Below are positions 62,401 through 64,000 of a DNA stretch of 64,000 bases, piece by piece. The stretch covers positions 334,291 to 398,290 of the forward strand of contig DYJD01000002.1 of the NCBI GenBank assembly GCA_020723325.1. The letters are read 5' to 3'. The position numbers and the translations under genes were made by a program. The notes beneath the pieces are model-generated. The model was not told the DNA's origin. It saw nothing but the letters and a program-made list of their open reading frames with translations, and made no database searches. How positions within the stretch are numbered: the stretch's first letter is position 1; each line of letters starts with the position of its first letter. Source of the DNA: Desulfosudis oleivorans. GTDB taxonomy: Bacteria > Desulfobacterota > Desulfobacteria > Desulfobacterales > SURF-7.

Positions 62401-63750
62401 GGCAATCTTCCGCTTCCGGACCATTCCCGAACCGTATCGTATATAGAATCCGGTCGATCGCGTGGAAAATACCTGGATAAAAATATCCGCTACATCTTTT
62501 TCAGCAGCATTGAATATTTCGGCGATCTGTTCGCGGCCGTATACCGCTCCTATGGCTATGACGCGGCCGCGGCTCCAGCTGTGTCGGAGGAAAACTACCG
62601 TCAGGGGAAATCCGATTGCTCAGGCAAGGAATGCATGTCCTACCAGTTGATCTGGGGTGCCTTCAAGGAATACCTTGAAACGGTGAAGTCAGAAGAAGCC
62701 AAAACCGATCGAGCGCCAAAAGAGATCCGGCTGATGCAGTTGTCTGGACAGATTTGCAGGGCCGGTATGTACGGAATCAAGGACCGGCTGAATATCGAAC
62801 GGATGGGCCTGCAGGACCGCATTTCAGTTTCCTCGCTGATGATCGCGGGCGGAGCCGGCATGGCGGCCCGGCTGGTGGCCGGAATCACCGCCGTGGATAT
62901 CATCCGCCAGCTGTATCTCTATCACCTGTCCATCGAACCTTCTGCGGGTGCGGCCGCCGCCCTTTACAAACAATATAGTCAAGAAATCATCCAACTTGTC
63001 GCGCGTCCCTCCAGAGCCGGATTCATGGGGCCGGCCCAGAAAGGTCTGCATTGGGCCAGGCTCCATCAGCTCATTAAAAAGGCGGCCATTCGGTTCGCCC
63101 AAATGGAAAAGGGCGGCGGAGACCCGGATGAATATCGCACCATTTACGTGGCGGGAGATGCCATGACCAAGGGAAACGACATCGCCAACGGCGGGATTTT
63201 CAAACGCCTGGGGGAACGCAAAATCCGGGTGGTGGCCGAACCGGTGGGCGACTATCTAGAATTCCTCACCCGCAATCACCCCCATCTGATTTTCGGCCGA
63301 AGCGCTCCCAAACGGCAACAGATCATTTATCTGATGGTGATGGTGGCGATCCGGGAAAATTTATATAAACTGGCGGGTAAATATCATCCCTGGTTGCCGA
63401 TGCCGGCTCTGAAATCCGCTTTGAAGCGATCCGCCGATATCATCGACGCAAAGACCCTGGGCGGATCAGGCTATGCTGTCGGCGACGTGCTTCATCATTG
63501 GGAAAAGGGGGATTATGACGGTGTTTTGATGACCAGTTGCTGGGGCTGCGATAATTCCCTCATCGATGAAAGCCTGCTGCGCCATCACCGCGAGATTCCC
63601 TTCTACTTCTTCTATGACGACGGCACGCCCCTCGATCTTAGGCGGGTGAACCGCTTTGCCTATCAGCTCCAGCGGCAGCCCAGGCGGGGAAAGAGGGAAG
63701 TACTGCAGCATGAAGCCACCCTGCAGAGAAGATCATCAAAGGCGGCCTGA
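59410..63750 (+). CDS. Acyl-CoA dehydratase activase (tandem BadF/BcrA domains plus DUF2229)
   Basis: This is a 1446-residue protein starting at ATG 59410 (GAGGTG five bases upstream). Two ASKHA activase domains follow each other: the first with [12 protein letters not shown]137 (DKCSSGAGE) and C176 (ITARCSVF); the second with [26 protein letters not shown]455 (NKACSAGTG) and C495 (GQMCTVY). The four cysteines are those that hold the [4Fe-4S] cluster between activase protomers. A DUF2229 domain (about 690-900, [13 protein letters not shown]) and an HgdB-like region (to about 1400) complete it. Activases transfer an electron with ATP hydrolysis to 2-hydroxyacyl-CoA dehydratases or benzoyl-CoA reductases. 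The client is unknown. Confidence 0.85.
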   Translation: MTKIAGCDLGKASAGFVIAHLKEGGAIEVAQTLHMAHQGDPLGVFQKWYRDNNIGECAALGATGLYADEFLSPVQIFPEDACQEAALEADGRFPDELNLVSVGARGYSVLSRQSAEQTGVGTNGRRFSYHYLENDKCSSGAGENVRKIAGRFGLDIEQADRLASTAADSIPITARCSVFAKSEMTHYANQGKSVNELFKGFFSSVARNTFALLSKNRVNGPVYLIGGLTRIDSLVEAFSTAIGESVLLPENRLIFEAMGAAAIAAARINGKGSAVLPKDPQALIETRKKRFTVLQPASAFKSRVTRMAAIPAAADWQKRPSVLGLDLGSTGAKAVLTDIESGQPLLDVYDRTKGNPVDAGRRLMAAILEKGSPDVRAVGLTGSGREAVATLARTVFPDSTKVCVLNEIVAHATAAISCDPDQGKDMSIIEIGGQDAKYIRISGGRIIESDMNKACSAGTGSFLEEQANCYEVREIDHFARLAREAQRPPDLGQMCTVYIAEAGAEALKDGFTLGDIFAGFQYSVIQNYLNRVMGRRQIGHKIFFQGKPASSDSLAWTLSALTGRDIVVPPNPGAMGAWGIGQCAIREIGREVLQAAPALKLTDFLAAEIIDRSEFACKDSSCRTLCPIERTTVKFGDIQKVATSGGACPKYEINKASFPKLEKDAPNPFEERARLMETYEDGPSQKSAMAIPMTGPISGFLPFLSTLARELGFAVTVLKSDPTSLAKGEHLCNSFDSCGPVKIAHSICDTTIPYLFFPKIMQFADREGPGGIACVTEQTMPEVIEQSLQARGRKVKVIRPRLYLEKGLTTKAVADSLKVLTDALGLDAAKIDPALKKAAAAQMQFEAALAAIGEQALSYAKARRLPVVVVCGAQHVIHDQAANSKIPDLLRQNGAMAVPMDCFPIPANTAELKRIYWGDANRFLRAALSAKESKNAFPLMLSSFGCGPASFTEQVFQSLLAGYPHTILESDGHGGAAGFVTRIQAFLQSVRQTMAEDGNLPLPDHSRTVSYIESGRSRGKYLDKNIRYIFFSSIEYFGDLFAAVYRSYGYDAAAAPAVSEENYRQGKSDCSGKECMSYQLIWGAFKEYLETVKSEEAKTDRAPKEIRLMQLSGQICRAGMYGIKDRLNIERMGLQDRISVSSLMIAGGAGMAARLVAGITAVDIIRQLYLYHLSIEPSAGAAAALYKQYSQEIIQLVARPSRAGFMGPAQKGLHWARLHQLIKKAAIRFAQMEKGGGDPDEYRTIYVAGDAMTKGNDIANGGIFKRLGERKIRVVAEPVGDYLEFLTRNHPHLIFGRSAPKRQQIIYLMVMVAIRENLYKLAGKYHPWLPMPALKSALKRSADIIDAKTLGGSGYAVGDVLHHWEKGDYDGVLMTSCWGCDNSLIDESLLRHHREIPFYFFYDDGTPLDLRRVNRFAYQLQRQPRRGKREVLQHEATLQRRSSKAA

Positions 63751-63795
63751 TGAATGTTTAATTTGATCAAATCGAAAATAGACCTATTTCCGTCA

Positions 63796-63870
63796 CCCCT
63801 ACGGCAGGGCAATCGCATGTGGTTTCCCCTGCTGACCCCAAGACCTAATGTGATGGCTATGCCGTAGGGG
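63796..63870. repeat. Inverted repeat pair CCCCTACGGCA / TGCCGTAGGGG
   Basis: CCCCTACGGCA (63796-63806) and TGCCGTAGGGG (63860-63870) are perfect complements with 53 bases between. The right arm overlaps the long palindrome that follows. Confidence 0.65.
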
Positions 63871-63891
63871 CGGTTCGCGAACCGCCCCTAC
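63864..63891. repeat. 28-bp perfect palindrome (REP-like)
   Basis: GTAGGGGCGGTTCG (63864-63877) and CGAACCGCCCCTAC (63878-63891) are perfect reverse complements with no loop. GGGGCGGTTCGCGAACCGCC is a motif I recall as a dispersed palindromic repeat in many unrelated bacterial genomes. Confidence 0.75.
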
Positions 63892-63964
63892 ACATCGGCA
63901 GGACGTACCGTCCCGTCCCACTGGCGAATCGCCTTTGGGGGAAAAGAAAAAACTTCCGGGTAGA

Positions 63965-63984
63965 ATCGGGGATTGCTCCCCGAT
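63965..63984. terminator. Hairpin at the right end of the window
   Basis: ATCGGGGA (63965-63972) and TCCCCGAT (63977-63984) form a perfect 8-bp stem with a TTGC loop. C residues rather than T residues follow. The stretch 63751-64000 contains no gene. Confidence 0.4.
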
Positions 63985-64000
63985 CCCCCCACAGATCCGT

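Noticed and set aside
1..64000. CRISPR arrays, tRNA or rRNA genes, transposases
   Set aside because: No regularly spaced repeats, tRNA-like cloverleaf arms or transposase motifs were noticed on reading; a dedicated scan was not possible.

Overview
The window looks like a chromosome segment of a sulfate-reducing Desulfobacterota, most likely a Desulfobacterales relative of Desulfosarcina or Desulfococcus. This rests on a dissimilatory-type ATP sulfurylase, very large BadF/HgdB-type acyl-CoA dehydratase activases, a polyhydroxyalkanoate (PHA) gene cluster, a PilMNOPQ operon and a moderately GC-rich composition. The genus is an inference; there is no rRNA or other marker here. I found no tRNA, rRNA, CRISPR array or transposase.

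Layout. (1) 1-11.9 kb is a signalling locus. On the + strand lie a sensory-type group 2 [NiFe] hydrogenase (small and large subunits) and a soluble PAS histidine kinase. Convergent on the - strand is an operon encoding an RND/MMPL transporter fused to a histidine kinase, a membrane PAS histidine kinase, a receiver-only response regulator and, translationally coupled to it, a protein with a diadenylate cyclase (DAC/DisA_N) domain. The three kinases share nearly the same histidine-box sequence. I propose that this is an H2-responsive circuit with cyclic di-AMP as its output; it is the most novel item in the window. (2) 11.9-16.9 kb is a PHA cluster: PhaJ, a PhaE-like protein, three tandem phasin-like paralogues, the repressor PhaR and a DUF3141 PHA-synthase-like alpha/beta hydrolase. 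(3) 17-24 kb holds an unrecognised protein and the type IV pilus operon pilMNOPQ, headed by a small XRE regulator. (4) 24.3-34.4 kb is a chemosensory operon (cheA hybrid, cheW, cheB, cheR, a HEAT-repeat/receiver protein) that runs with overlapping start and stop codons into a class A penicillin-binding protein and a TetR regulator. (5) 34.5-39.8 kb is a corrinoid salvage and assembly operon (STAS protein, U32 protein, CobA/BtuR, CobU, CobS, CobD, CbiR).

(6) 39.8-45.6 kb carries dodecin, AcnB, Sat and IlvE, each apparently with its own signals. (7) 45.6-47.3 kb is an AT-rich accessory patch: an exported protein of unknown function flanked by imperfect 71-bp direct repeats, then a HigBA-type toxin-antitoxin pair with a palindromic operator. 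(8) 47.6-54 kb has an OvoA-like ovothiol synthase coupled to an NDP-forming acyl-CoA synthetase, a DUF6498 membrane protein and an AbrB/PIN toxin-antitoxin pair. (9) 54-59.1 kb has an endonuclease/exonuclease/phosphatase protein, hypE, apbE, arfB, vapBC and a GlxA-type regulator. (10) 59.2-64 kb has a 21-bp inverted repeat of GATACC-like units, a 1446-residue acyl-CoA dehydratase activase, and a tail rich in palindromic repeats.

Start codons were moved from the longest open frame where a ribosome binding site, a family alignment from memory, or an overlapping stop favoured another start. All family names come from reading protein motifs; no database search was possible.
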